64,000 nt of DNA, taken from positions 356,376 to 420,375 of the forward strand of contig WTPW01000447.1 in the NCBI GenBank assembly GCA_009809945.1, written 5' to 3'. Made by a program: the position numbers and the translations under genes. Position 1 is the stretch's first letter, and the number at the start of each line of letters is the position of its first letter. Below are positions 12,011-23,259 of this stretch, in pieces. The stretch is from Gigaspora margarita (lineage: Eukaryota; Glomeromycota; Glomeromycetes; Diversisporales; Gigasporaceae). The notes under the pieces were generated by a model. The model was not told the origin of the DNA, did not search any database, and worked only from the letters and a program-made list of their open reading frames with translations.

Positions 12011-12341
12011 AAATGAAATTGTTCTAAAAATCTTTTAAATTTCATTATTTTTAAAAAATTTGGAATTGCAATAAATTATGCACAAAGTTTATTTAAATTT
12101 TAAAGAATTACATATATTTACGTTAAAATTACGCATTACAGTATTTATACAGCATTACAAAAATTTATTAATGCAAAGTAATAGTCATTTTAAACTTCAT
12201 TATACATTAAGAATTAATCACGAGTAATCGTGAGTTAAAAATTTCATGATTCGAATTATCCGAACTTCTAGCCAGCAGTTAGAAGATGAATCATGATAAT
12301 TTCGATTTATTCGATTCACAAGTTGACGAGTCCAGTCACTA

Positions 12342-12483
12342 CGTCGGGTGTGTCGAGTGTAACCCGAGTTCGCATCTTCCTACGTTGCGAAACAAAGTAA
12401 AATTTCCATTTATATCAACACTGTATAATTGGAAATTTTACTTTGTGTTCGCAAACCCGGGTTACACTCGACGCACCCCGACG
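12342..12483. mobile_element. 142-bp palindromic element inside the foldback
   Basis: The ends are CGTCGGGTGTGTCGAG and CTCGACGCACCCCGACG, with inner arms around GTTACACTCGA and AAAGTAAAATTTCCA. CACTA occurs on both sides (12337-12341, 12484-12488), either as a 5-bp duplication or as part of a longer terminal repeat shared with the enclosing element. Confidence 0.55.
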
Positions 12484-12790
12484 CACTAAACAAGGGTAGG
12501 TCAGCTGTTAAAAATCGAAAAATATTTATAACATACCTAGGGATGAAAAAAAAAAAGTTTTAAACAGTTTTTTTGGGTTTTTTAAACCATTATAAAAAAA
12601 AAAAACATTTTAAAACATAGCCGCTGAGATTAGAATTCGATTAAAATAAGATGCCGCTTCCGATTGGTTAATTTAGCATCGTAGCATTTTTATAACTCTT
12701 GTTTAATTGTTTTTTTTCACCATTGTATGCTTTTTCTACCGTTTAAATGTATGATTATAAATTTAGTTATTGTCATCTTCGAACCAACCA

Positions 12791-13090
12791 TCATTTTAAT
12801 TCCTTTTTGAATCCCCAAATTTGATAGACAGCAACAAAATTTTTTTTTACCCGATCGTTATCCAAACGTGCACGATATTTATTGTGGATAAACCCAAAGT
12901 TAGACCAGCAGCGTTCTGTTGCAGCCTATGAAGCCGGAACAGAAAGAACCAGGCAAGTTCAACAATGGATGGAAATTTACTTGAGAAATTTGACTTCCAC
13001 CAACTAATTGGGCTTGAATAATTAACCGATGTCCAAGTAACAATCCAGAAAATTCATCGTCTTTGGCAAATATATTTTTGTATTACTCCG
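12791..13090 (-). pseudogene. hAT transposase C-terminal dimerisation domain remnant
   Basis: Reverse translation gives VPAS, a stop (12926-12928), then AATERCWSNFGF, IHNKYRARL, NDRVKKNF, VYQIWGF and a stop at 12791-12793. This is the hAT C-terminal dimerisation signature (AxSERxWSxFGxIHxKxRNRL). Upstream, about 40 residues (AKDDEFSGLLLGHRLIIQAQ..) read in another frame, so at least one frameshift and one stop break it. Only this end of the transposase is visible. It marks the family that could have mobilised the hAT-type elements in this window, though there is no evidence that this copy did. Confidence 0.8.
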
Positions 13091-13522
13091 AAAATCTTAG
13101 TATAAATAAAAAAAAAAAATTTTAAAATTAATAATAATTTAATGAAAATCGTTATGCTTACATGTTATATTTTAAGGAAATCAGTTAAATAAAATAATTT
13201 ATATTTTTAATAAGGAAATCATAAATAAATAAATATGTATTGATTGTCATTATGATTACATTAAAACATTTAACAACATTTGTAAACCAAACAAACATGT
13301 TTTTTATTGTCATGTTTTAAGACATTTTCCAACCCTAATATCACTATAACAATAAAGCGTTGTAACCATGATATTAGACAGTTGAAGGGATTTTGGCATT
13401 TCCAAATATATACATTTAGAAAATTTCATTAATATTTTTTTCAGGGACATGGAATTTATGCGATATGAATTTGCGATATCGGTATCGGTATATATGTCGT
13501 AGGTGGGAATTTCCTAGTTAAA

Positions 13523-13543
13523 TTAGGGTTAGGGTTAGGGTGT
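13523..13543. repeat. Interstitial telomere-like (TTAGGG) repeat
   Basis: AAATTAGGGTTAGGGTTAGGG: three uninterrupted TTAGGG units. Shorter or degenerate tracts occur at about 6820-6838 and 48208-48234. Confidence 0.8.
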
Positions 13544-13669
13544 ACATATGATAAAATTAACCCCACTTAAATTCCATTTCCACTTACAAAATATATACAA
13601 TAAAATATTCGATTTACTGATGATTAAAAATTAAAAGTGCGATTTAATGATCTTTATTGATTTTATCTC

Positions 13670-13671
<2 letters not shown>

Positions 13672-13700
<29 letters not shown>
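13672..13700. repeat. Poly(A) run
   Basis: About 29 consecutive A. It coincides with the left edge of the CpG-poor compartment. No retroelement body is recognisable to its left. Confidence 0.8.
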
Positions 13701-13704
<4 letters not shown>

Positions 13705-14127
13705 TGCAATTTTTAAATACTGCGTTCAGCTAAGCCAAATTACGATTTTTAAAAACTGCTAATTTATATACTGTGCAGATCAACTATTTATCTCCCTATA
13801 AGGGCTGCTAACTTACTAGAAGTACTATTTATAGTTCACTGAATGGACAGTTAAGAGCCAATGACCAAGATTGCTAACTTTTTCTTAATCTTCTTCACTT
13901 AGCTTCTAGGATAAGGAGCGTTAAGTTCCATATTTCTAAGAACAACAGTATTATTGAAAATAAAAGAATAAAAAAAAGGAAAATACTATAGTATCTAAAT
14001 GAAAACCAAAAAACAAACAAAATAAAAAAAGAAAGAAAGATAAAAAAAAACAAAGAAAGAAAACAAAATTGGTACATAAAATGAAACCTAGTATAAAAAT
14101 TATATAGACTTCGCAAAAACTACTAAG

Positions 14128-14277
14128 GGCTATGTCATTAATCACCTGATTATTTTTTATTAGAGGCCTACCCTCTCTCCCCTCCTCTTTAATATAAATT
14201 TGGTCAGGTTCCTATATATAATTTCAACATTTTTTACCTCCTTCCCTCTCTAAAAAATCACCTGATTTTTGTCACTT
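14128..14277. repeat. 150-bp dispersed repeat, copy 1
   Basis: From ATGTCATTAATCACCTGATT to AATCACCTGATTTTTGTCAC. A second, more AT-shifted copy is at about 37413-37562. Differences between the copies are mostly C to T and G to A. The AATCACCTGATT word is repeated at both ends. Confidence 0.65.
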
Positions 14278-14289
14278 CCCTAAAATCCT

Positions 14290-15688
14290 ATATGTATATA
14301 ATTCATTTGTTTGAAGTGAAGTAAAGGACACTATATTTCTACGTAAAGTGAAAAAATATTTGTTTGTTTGTCCGGCCGCATCACGTGAAATCTCACCAAT
14401 CAACAGAGGAACCTATCACATCATTTTGTAGATCCATCACACAATTCATAAAAATTTTTTTTTGTACTTTTTCAAAAAACTAATATTATGTATTTTAATA
14501 TCAGTTGGAATCCCAGTGAATCTCTCAGTTTTTATAATAATTTATCTTGCAAAGTTATATATGTAACTAAATAATTTAAGAACTACTGAACTACAATTTC
14601 TAGATATTGAGTAATAAAGTAAAAACTATGATCTAGTAAAGGTGATATGGGTTTGAGAGTTAATTTATAATATCTTTTTCTTATACATTTCGAAAAAAAC
14701 CCTTTAAAAGCTTGAAAACTTAATAATATACTATCTTTTTTTGTTTACATACAATAGAATAAATAAATATGAAAGACAATTAAAAAGTATCTAAGATTGT
14801 ATAAAACTTTAAACTTCTATTAGAATAACTGTTGTATGAATAGAGATTATGTAAGATATCTGAGTTCGAGGTTATATATACTAAAGGCTTTTATAAATTA
14901 TATACAAGAAAGTCTTTATAGATAATGAAATTAGAAGTTAGTTTGCTGTTAGTTAATAAATGAACAGAACAATATATTCATTATAGCTTCGATTTTATCT
15001 TGATTTTGCATTATTTTTTGTATTTTTTTTTAAAAAACTTTAATTTGACAATACATGAACTTGAACGGTTCCCCTGTTGTACCAACACATATATAAGAGC
15101 TATCGCTTTATTAAAAAAATAATTATTGTTTCAGACATATAATGCTATGCATTTTCCTAGTATAATAAGCACTAAAAATGCCTAGAAAAGGTTGTAGCCA
15201 AATAGAAATTTCTAGTCAATTTTATAAAGATCCAAAACATGTCAATTATTATTTATCTTGTAAGTAGTACTTGTGATCTTAACTCATGATAGTTATTCCA
15301 TTTTGGTAGGCGCCTTATTCGAAATGGAAGCAGTAAACACTGCAAATCTTTTGGAGGGTGTAAACTAAAATGCCTATTTTGTTAAAATTTCACGAAATTC
15401 AAAGAGGCAAAAAAAAGAGTACCAAACTAAAAGGAGTTGTAGGAGTTATATTATTTAGAATAATATATTTAACCAAGCCTTTGTTTCTATTTTTACTTCT
15501 ATAGAACTTGACAAAGCTCCAAAGTTTCTTTACTATATCTTTGCTTAATAGTACCAAAGTCTAACAAAATGCCTTGCTTAAAAGTTTGGTCTTTTTTAAC
15601 TCTATTTCAGTATCAGAACATCTAGTGAATAGTCTTTGTACCTGACAGCAGCTTGGTAAAAATTTGTTGTATATAAACATGTTAACTA
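14290..15688. other. AT-rich stretch with nothing recognised
   Basis: No open frame of note, no inverted repeat with clear ends and no known element was identified. Confidence 0.5.
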
Positions 15689-16871
15689 CTGTCTTTCTCT
15701 TCTACAATCACCTCTTCTATAGTTACAACCTCTATATAATCACACAAATTTTAACTACTATTTTTTTTATATAAAAAATATCTTTATATAATCACAAATA
15801 GCTTATATCACTATCACATTTTTTAGAAGCTTTTTGAGATTTTTTTATTAGTAACATACTTTTATATAATCACAATATCATATATAAAAGTCTAAATTTT
15901 ACTACTATAGATTCCTGAAAGTAATCTATATTTTGTTATACAAAAAATCAGAAGTTTGCTTGTTTTGGGTTAAATTTAGATTTTAGTAATTGCAAGTAGT
16001 TGCTACATAGTAAAGTCCAAATTCTACTAAATAAATCGATTATAATCATCTAAGTAAACTTGTCCAAAAGATCTAAATGTATATACTTTAAAATTTTTAT
16101 TCAAATTGGAAAATTTTTTATTATTTGATTTTTAATTTTTACATTTATCGAATATACTTTTTTAAAAAATTTTACTTTTTTCAATGAATATAAAAGTCAA
16201 AAGTCAAATAATAAAAATGTTCTTTAATTTTGCTAAAAATTATATTATATATGTATTTTGATCTTTTTAATAAGTTTACTTAAACGATTATCATTAATTT
16301 ACTTAGTAAAATTTGGACTTTACTATATAGTAACTATTATTGATTGTGGGAGTAGCTTATTTTCGAGTAAATAAGTTTTTGGATTTTTTGTTAAAACAAA
16401 AGAGTAGCTTATTTTTGGGAATCTATGGTAAGTAAATCAATTAACACATTAAGAAAGCTGTTTGACATGCAAATTATACATATTCTGAAATTTTGACAAA
16501 CTTGACAAACTATTATTAATTTGTTTTTTTTTATTATATATTGAACAAAAAAATAATTTTGTTTTTTGTCTAATGTAAAGTAAAGAAATTAATTAATAAA
16601 AGTTCGTTCAAATTATATAAAACTTTTAGAATATATGTAATTTGTTATTTTAAACAACTTTACTTAATGCATAAAAGTTGATTTACTTAGTACAATTTGG
16701 ACTTTTATATGTAGCAACTATTTGTAATTATAATATTTACTTCTATATAATTATATAATATAAACCACAGTACTAGATATGATTATATAGAGTAATTAAT
16801 ATATAATCACACCTCTTTATAATCACCATTTTTGCTACAACAAACTGCGTGATTATAGAGGAGGAAGACAG
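15689..16871. mobile_element. TA-flanked element with CTGTCTTYCTC ends, hosting nested insertions
   Basis: Left end CTGTCTTTCTCTTCTACAATC; reversed right end CTGTCTTCCTCCTCTATAATC. Both are bordered by TA (15687-15688, 16872-16873). ATATAATCAC words recur inside both ends. The 15905-16428 element is nested in it. Tc1/mariner-like by the TA target; no transposase frame. Confidence 0.65.
15905..16428. mobile_element. TA-flanked element of the ATAAGCTACC family, with inner palindrome
   Basis: Outer arms: CTATAGATTCCTGAAAG.. against reversed CCATAGATTCCCAAAAAT, with TA at 15903-15904 and 16429-16430. The centre (15984-16346) is a second palindrome with GTAGTTGCTACATAGTAAAG ends, found again at 20022-20371, 23100-24730, 25500-25560 and 31355-31700. 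Confidence 0.6.
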
Positions 16872-16949
16872 TATATAGTTTTTTGTAGTTTGGTTTTCTT
16901 GTAAAGTTTGGTATGAGAGATCGTCAGAAAGAATTGTTAATATGATATG

Positions 16950-17495
16950 TTCTTTTTAATTACTAATCCGGATAGAATTAGCACTATTTTTATATTAGAA
17001 TTTGGGACAAAATTACTATGATTTTCATTATATACTAGAATCTGATGTCTGTCAAATGAAAAGTATTTTTTATTAAGTTAATGGCTCATGTTAACTAATT
17101 GAAAGTTGTAGAGCTCACTAAGACACATCTAATAGTAGTTAGATCATTCAAATTAGCTCAGTGTACATTGAGATATTGCTAAAAAATGATTGGCTGACTA
17201 TATAAAATTCTATTTAAACAAACTAGAAATTTTATATAGTTAACCAATCATTTTTTAGTGATATCTCAGTATATACTAGGCTGATTTGAATGATCTAACT
17301 ACCATTAGATGTGACTCAGCAAGCTCTACAACTTTCAATTAGTTGAAATGAGCTATTAACTTAATAAAATTTTTTTTATTTAATAGATGTCAGATTCTAG
17401 CATATAATAAAAGTTTATATTGTACTTTTCTCCAAAATTTACTATTGTCCCAATATGGTAATAGTACCGATCTTATCCGAATTATCAATTAATAA
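16950..17495. repeat. Foldback element, about 545 bp
   Basis: Two arms of about 260 bp meet near 17220. Matching blocks include CAATCATTTTTTAG, GAAAGTTGTAGAGC and TAAGTTAATGGCTCAT and their mirrors. Arms are well matched but carry many C/T and G/A differences. No coding region. Confidence 0.7.
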
Positions 17496-17547
17496 TTTTT
17501 ATAATAAATTTATTTTGTATAATATATAAGGTAGAAACGAGTATTAT

Positions 17548-18114
17548 AGTGCACTACTAATATGGCATACTACTAATATTTTACGATCTACTGATCAGAA
17601 TCATGTGATTTTAGTACCAATAAATCGTCTCAGTGAGTAAATTAATTGGTACCAAAATTGTTAAATTCTGATCAGTGGATCACAAAATATTATGATTAAA
17701 GTAATATTTAAAGTACCGTATTCCTCCGAAAATAAGCACCCCTCAGAGCAATTTTTAAAACCAAAATTTTCATGATCCAGTGATCGGATCTGTATAATTT
17801 TGGTACAATTCGAAATGTTTTAATAAGCTGATTTGAATGGTACCAAAATTATGCAGATCTGATCACTAGATTATAAGAATTTTGGCTTTAAAAATTCGAC
17901 TGAGAGGGTGCTCATTTTCAGAGGAATATGGTAGATATAGGTATTTGGTGCATTACTAATTATGGTGCATTGCTAATAACTTATACCCTACTGATCAGAA
18001 TCATGTGATTTTAGTACCAATCAATTTGTTTCAGTAGGACAAATCGATTGGTACCAAAATCGTCAAATCTGATTAGTGGATCACAAGATATTATGATTAA
18101 AGTAATATTTAAAG
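17548..18114. repeat. Direct duplication of a 165-bp hairpin module
   Basis: 17548-17714 and 17952-18114 share GTGCACTACTAAT-like starts, TACTGATCAGAATCATGTG, TTTTAGTACCAAT hairpins and GATTAAAGTAATATTTAAAG ends. The element 17716-17931 lies exactly between them. Confidence 0.65.
17716..17931. mobile_element. TA-flanked MITE, CCGTATTCCTCCGAAAATAA ends
   Basis: Left end CCGTATTCCTCCGAAAATAA; reversed right end CCATATTCCTCTGAAAATGA. TA is present on both sides (17714-17715, 17932-17933). The interior is the GATCCAGTGATC / TTTTGGTAC hairpin module. Length 216 bp. Confidence 0.75.
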
Positions 18115-18164
18115 TAGATATATAGGTATTATGATAATAGAAATATTGCAGTATATAGCAATAT

Positions 18165-18830
18165 CTTGTGAACATCAATTAGAATTATGAAATTTTGGCA
18201 CTATTCGATTCGTTTCATTGAGATGAATCAAATGGTACTAAAATCAAATGATTTTGACTGATACTTTGCGATATATTATAATTTAACCAAAATAAGCTAT
18301 ACAAAGCAAAATTTAAAATTAGCATGAAATCATAAATAATTTTTGATAGACCTGTTCGTTTTTTAGAATTTTGCTACCAAAATAACTGCCTTAAAGAGAT
18401 GATTCCAACAAGCTCAAAATTGCTAAAATCCAATCACGGAACCACAGGATCATAGGATCATTAAGTTTTATGATTATTTTAATGAAAATAGATTAGTTAA
18501 ACTAATCTAATTTTTATTAAAAACAATACAAAAAACTTAATATTTTTATGATCCCGTGATTGGATTTTAGCGATTTTGGGCTTGTTGGAATTACCTCTTA
18601 AGATGGTCATTTTGGTAGTAAAATTATAAAAAATGGCCTGGTCTTTCAAAAGTTATTTGTGATTTCATATTAATTTTAAAATTTGCTTTGCACAGCTTAT
18701 TTTGGTTAAATTATAATATATCGAGAAGTATCAGTCAAAGTCGCATGATTTTGGTACTTTTTGATTCATCTCAATGAGACAAATCGAATAGTAATAAAAT
18801 TATTCGATTCTTATTAATAGAACTTAATAA
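18165..18830. repeat. Foldback element, about 665 bp
   Basis: Arms meet near 18508. Mirrored blocks include TTATGATTATTTTAATG-type centre sequence, CAAGCTCAAAATTGCTAAAA, AAAGCAAAATTTAAAATT and TTGACTGATACTT. Each arm ends in a TTTTGGCACTATTCGATTCG hairpin module. No coding region. Confidence 0.65.
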
Positions 18831-19149
18831 ATAATGAAAAATAGTATGTGTACCATAATTGGTATATGTATTATAATTTATCTTTTTTAATTTGTATATT
18901 GTAATTAATGATATCTTATGATCTAGTAATTAGAATTGAACGATTTTGGTACTATTTGATTCATCTTGATGAGACAAATCAAATAATGCCAAAATCATTC
19001 GATTCTGATCAATATATCATGTATTATTAGCTAAAATACTTAATTTTACTATAATACCCATATTTACCTTACCAATACAACTTTTAACTAAAAAAGCTTT
19101 AATTAATTTATAATAAGTAATATTTTAAATATAATAAAAGTGATTTGCA

Positions 19150-19447
19150 GACCAATACCCCAGACATCTCTTATATAGGTCATAACTGGATTTTGGCCAA
19201 TTTTGATCTAATTTGCTAAAAACAACAAAATCTATTTACTTAATAACTTCTAATCCAGTAATCAGAATTGAATAAAATTTTTTTTGTTAGATGCGCCATA
19301 CTAAGAGCTTCATTTTAAAAAAAGTCCATTCAAATTGAACCACTGGATGCCAAGATAATTGCCAAAAACTGTTTTTTGCTTCTCAAATTTTAGATATTTT
19401 TGCTAAAAAATTTCAAGTATGATCTTTATACTAGATATTTGAGGTCC
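19150..19447. repeat. Dispersed 290-bp repeat, copy 1 of 3
   Basis: Begins near TATAGGTCATAACTGG and runs through TTTGATCTAATTTGCTAAAA, TTTTTTTTGTTAGATG and AATTGCCAAAAACTG. The other copies are at about 28800-29095 and 62105-62405. Non-coding. Confidence 0.7.
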
Positions 19448-19870
19448 TGCATAGTGGTTATACTTTTAGGTTGCAAATTGAAGATTGCCAGTTCATATTC
19501 TCTAAGAGGTAAAATGGTAAAAAGCCAGCTAGTTAGAGAACTAAAACTTTATAGAAAAATAGAAACTCAGAACATTGATCAATAACTTAATTAAGCAGCT
19601 GCCATTATCAAATCTGTGGCAGTGAAATGAAATAAGCTAGAACCTGATTTAGAATAATCAAAGTCACAAAACATAATGTGAGGCCTAAGTTTGGATTTAT
19701 TAATACTACATGAACTTATGGTACAAATTAGCTAAGGATTAAATTTTCTGGCTACACTTTTGGCTACTCTGGTAGCTAGTACAGGGCATCATTCTAGGGC
19801 CAATAAGGTATCTAGAAAAAATATCAATCTTAGTTGTACTTTCTTTGAAGGTGTCATCCTATATATAGTA
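19448..19870 (+). repeat. tRNA-headed SINE-like element, family 2, degenerate copy
   Basis: The head TGCATAGTGGTTATAC resembles a tRNA A-box and GCCAGTTCATATTCTC a B-box, 43 bp apart. The body aligns with the better preserved copy at 29226-29790 (GAACTAAAACTTTATAG.., AAGTCACAAAACATAATGTG). It is CpG-depleted and ends at the 19873 element. Confidence 0.6.
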
Positions 19871-19872
19871 AC

Positions 19873-20519
19873 TAGGGGTCTTAGCTAAGTCAGGTTTGAC
19901 CTAACCCAACTCGGGTCTGATTCAACTGGGTCAGGTTAGTCAGATAAAATGTGAGTCAAATCAGATCCAGGTCAGAAAAAACCTGGATTGGATTAGACTA
20001 AATCAGATTATATTCAATAATCACAAGTAGTCGCTACATAGTAAAATCAAAATTATATTATATAAATTGATAAAATCTGCTTAAGTAAACTTATTTGGGA
20101 GAACAAAATACATATACTTTAAAATTTTTATCCAAATTGGAGAATATTTTATTATTTGACTTATTTTAATTTTTACATTTATCAATCTTATTTTTTAAAA
20201 AAGATTTTAATTTTTTTGTGAAATGTAAAAATTAAAAGTTAAATAATAAAAAGTTCTCTGAGTTGAATAAAAATTTCAGTTTATATACATTTTAATCTCT
20301 TAAACAAGTTTATTTAAACAGACATTATCAATTTATAGTAAAATTTAGACTTTACTATGTAACAAATATTATCAACTTGAGTTCAACTTGGGTTGGGTTG
20401 GGTTGGATCAGACCCAGGTTGGGTTTGACATAAGGTGGATTAGACCTGGGTCAGATTTGACATAAAATGGGTCAAACCCAGATTGGGCCAGGCCCAAATC
20501 CAACTCACTAAGACTCCTA
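19873..20519. mobile_element. TAG-ended element with GGGTCAGACC-type repeats, copy 1
   Basis: Ends TAGGGGTCTTAG and, reversed, TAGGAGTCTTAG. Arms are dense in GGGTC/GACCC words. The centre holds a GTAGTCGCTACATAGTAAAA palindrome (20022-20371). The second copy is 31202-31880. Flanking 8-mers (ATAGTAAC / CTATACTC) do not match, so no duplication is supported here. Confidence 0.6.
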
Positions 20520-20521
20520 CT

Positions 20522-20879
20522 ATACTCTTAGTCTGATTTAGATTTTAGAGACCTTTTATATTTTAACTACTTTGATAAATTAAAAATTTACAAAAAGAAG
20601 GGAATTAATTTCCATTCAAAAAAAAAATCAAAAACTTTTAATTAGAAGTATATAACTAGTTTATATAAAGAAATTTTAAAATACTTAAAATTTTTGATTT
20701 TTTTTGTAATTTTTTTTAATTTTTGTTCATTTTTGTTATACAAGATTCTGTAATCTAATTAGTTAATTATATTAATTTATGATATAGTGACCTGCAATAT
20801 TTATTAATATTCTAGTTTAAAAATATAGTATTTTTATATGATAATATACAAAAAAGTTAAAAAGATGATATATTAAAAC
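20522..20879. other. AT-rich spacer without gene
   Basis: No element ends found. This and the following DNA to 21480 contain no CpG at all by eye. Confidence 0.55.
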
Positions 20880-21061
20880 TAGTAATACAAATTAAAATCA
20901 AAAAGTTGCAACTAATCAAAAAGTTAGCAACTAATTGATTAAAAAAATTTTTGGCAACTTATATTAAAATCAAATAAAAATTATACAAAAATCAATAAAA
21001 ATTAATTAATCAAAAAGTTGAAAACTAATCATTTGCAAATTTTTGGCAATTTGTATTACTA
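20880..21061. mobile_element. TAG-ended hAT-type MITE, TAGTAATACAAATT ends
   Basis: Both ends read TAGTAATACAAATT. A perfect 8-bp duplication ATTAAAAC (20872-20879, 21062-21069) flanks it. AGTTGCAACTAATC-type words lie inside. Relatives are at 35281-35625 and 63224-63395. Length 182 bp. Confidence 0.85.
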
Positions 21062-21566
21062 ATTAAAACAATTAAATAATCAAATTAGTTTAAATTTATA
21101 CAATAAATTTTTTAAAAAAATTTTAATAATCTAAATTTAGAAATTTTAACTAATCAAATTTAAATAACTTTAAAAATATTCAAAATTAATTTTTTAAAAT
21201 AAATTAAAGCTTTAAATTTTTAAATTTTAAAAATAGAACAAATGTAATCTTAAACAGCATTATTAAATCATACTACTAGTATTCAACACTACCATAATTT
21301 TTATTATAAGCTATAGTGTAATGTGTAATCAGGTATAATGCAAATTTTTTAGATATTTTTTAAAAAATAACTATAATACAAAAATTTATTTATAAAATCA
21401 TCTTTAAGGTTCTAACAAAAAAAAATTCTCATAAAATTTTGATATAACTTATGCTCTTGCTCTATCCTAGGCCTTAACTCTAACTCTAATATTAATTGAA
21501 ATTTACTTTTTGTTTTATTTTGATTTGCATATAATATGAATTTCATATTACTGGTATTGAATACTA

Positions 21567-22220
21567 TCCCTTAGATTGTAACACAGGCAAATTTGTCTGC
21601 ATATTTTAAAAATTGTAATAAAATTTTAATAAAATTTTAAATATTGATTTTAGCTATACCTTTTCTAAGTAAAAAATATTCTTTGAGTTTTGTTTTAGTA
21701 ACTTTGTTATAAAAATTTTTTAAAATTATTAGAAAACTTTAGTATAATTAAAGTTTGAAGTTCTTGTATTTGCATGTTTACTATTAAAAGTTTTCTTTAG
21801 ATTTTCTTAAATTTTATATATTTCCGTCTATAAAAAAAACTTTTACTTCTAATACAAGTCTTAATTTTTACAAATAAATCATTAAAGTTGCAATAATAAA
21901 AGTTATTATTCTTTATATAAACTACAATATTGTCTTAAGAACTATAGCTTTAAAACTAAAACTAAATAAGATTACAGAAAAATTGTGATAAAATTTTTTA
22001 AAAAATTTTTTCTTAAAGATATCTATTTTTAGCTTATATATAACTTAAAATTTTTTCCTTACAATATAAAAACTAATTTCGCAAAAAAGTAATCCTTATT
22101 TTCAAATATAATTGTACAAAGTTTTATTTAATTATCTTGATATTTAAAAAAAGTAAATCAGAGCAAAAAAAGTGCAAAAACGCAGGCAAATTTGTCTATG
22201 TCCTACTACAATCTAAGGGA
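21567..22220. mobile_element. TA-flanked 654-bp element, TCCCTTAGATTG ends, copy 1
   Basis: Ends TCCCTTAGATTGTA and, mirrored, ACAATCTAAGGGA, with TA on both sides. Just inside lies ACACAGGCAAATTTGTCTGC. The interior is not palindromic and is shared with the reversed copy 33844-34502. No transposase frame is visible in either copy. Confidence 0.8.
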
Positions 22221-22714
22221 TAGATTTAATATATAATTTTTGTCTTAAATATCGCATACTATATAAAAAGTTTTATAAATTAAAAAATATACAAAAAAAA
22301 CAATAATTGTAGCAAATTAAAATGAAGTCCAGATTAAAATGAAATTATAGTATAAAATCTCAAAACTAAATTTTTTTTAGAGTGTATTTTTTAAAGTTAG
22401 GAGTTAGAGTTAAAGTTTATTTTAAAAAAAGTTATAATAAACAAGTATTAGTAGGTTTTAGAAGATTAGCAGTAGGGATATTAATGATGTGCTTCAGGGT
22501 GGTGTGGTGATACTCTGGCAGAGTATCCCTTAATACCACACCACATTGAAGTATAAATTAGAGCATACTTCAAGTGTAACCCAGAGTATAACCTAAAATA
22601 TAAGGGGTGTGCCATTTATTACATAATATTTTTTACTTAGGAGCTACTCTCATCCATGTATGGTGTGATCACTTTATCTAATTCAGAATGCTTAGTATAA
22701 TATATAGATGTGAT

Positions 22715-22894
22715 AGGACCCAAAATATATATAGATAGGTCAGGTATGAGTTTGCTTATTTTTGAGGTTTTTTATGCAGATCTTTTCCATTTATAGTAAT
22801 TTTTTTGCTTATTTTTGAAGTTTTTTCTGCAGATCTTTTCTTTTTTAGTAACCCTATAATTAACCTGACCTATCTATGTATATTTCAGGGTCCT
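22715..22894. mobile_element. hAT-type MITE, AGGACCC ends, copy 1
   Basis: Ends AGGACCC..ATAGATAGGTCAGG and CCTGACCTATCTATG..GGGTCCT. Perfect 8-bp duplication GATGTGAT (22707-22714, 22895-22902). The interior is two direct copies of a roughly 50-bp unit (GCTTATTTTTGARGTTTTTT then TGCAGATCTTTTC). Confidence 0.9.
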
Positions 22895-23259
22895 GATGTG
22901 ATCACTACCTCTAACCATGTATTCATGGTAAAAATTACATAATAAATGGCATGTCCCTAACCTAGAATACTATATACTAAACACTATATAATACTCTGAA
23001 GTTTATAGTACCATATTTTTCTGAAAATATGTTACCTTTTTTTGAACAAAAAGTTATATAAAAAATCGGGGTAGCTTATTTTGAGTAAAATCGATTTTTG
23101 GCTAATTACAGAAAATTGTCACATAGTAAAGTCTAGATTTTACTATGTAAATTAATAAGTATCAATTAATTAAATTTATTTGAAAGATCAAATACACTTA
23201 TTCTAAAATTTTTATTAAAATTAAAGAAGTTTTTATTATTTAACTTTTAATTTTTTTTT

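Larger units (their letters stand above)
11590..12523. mobile_element. Foldback element carrying a BED-finger fragment
   Basis: Inverted ends of about 40 bp: TTTTCGATTTTTAACAACTG then CCTTGTTTAGTGCGTC on the left, mirrored on the right by GACGCACTAAACAAGG and CAGCTGTTAAAAATCGAAAA. Subterminal CTCGTGA/TCACGAG and ATTCGA words are frequent at both ends. No 8-bp duplication was found. The interior holds a minus-strand BED-like fragment and a second palindrome. Confidence 0.6.

Noticed and set aside
11740-12012. 90-codon plus-strand frame
   Set aside because: It is the shadow of the minus-strand BED-like sequence.
13895-14145. Overlapping Phe-rich minus-strand frames
   Set aside because: Product of an AAAGAAAGA/AAAAAC tract; low complexity.
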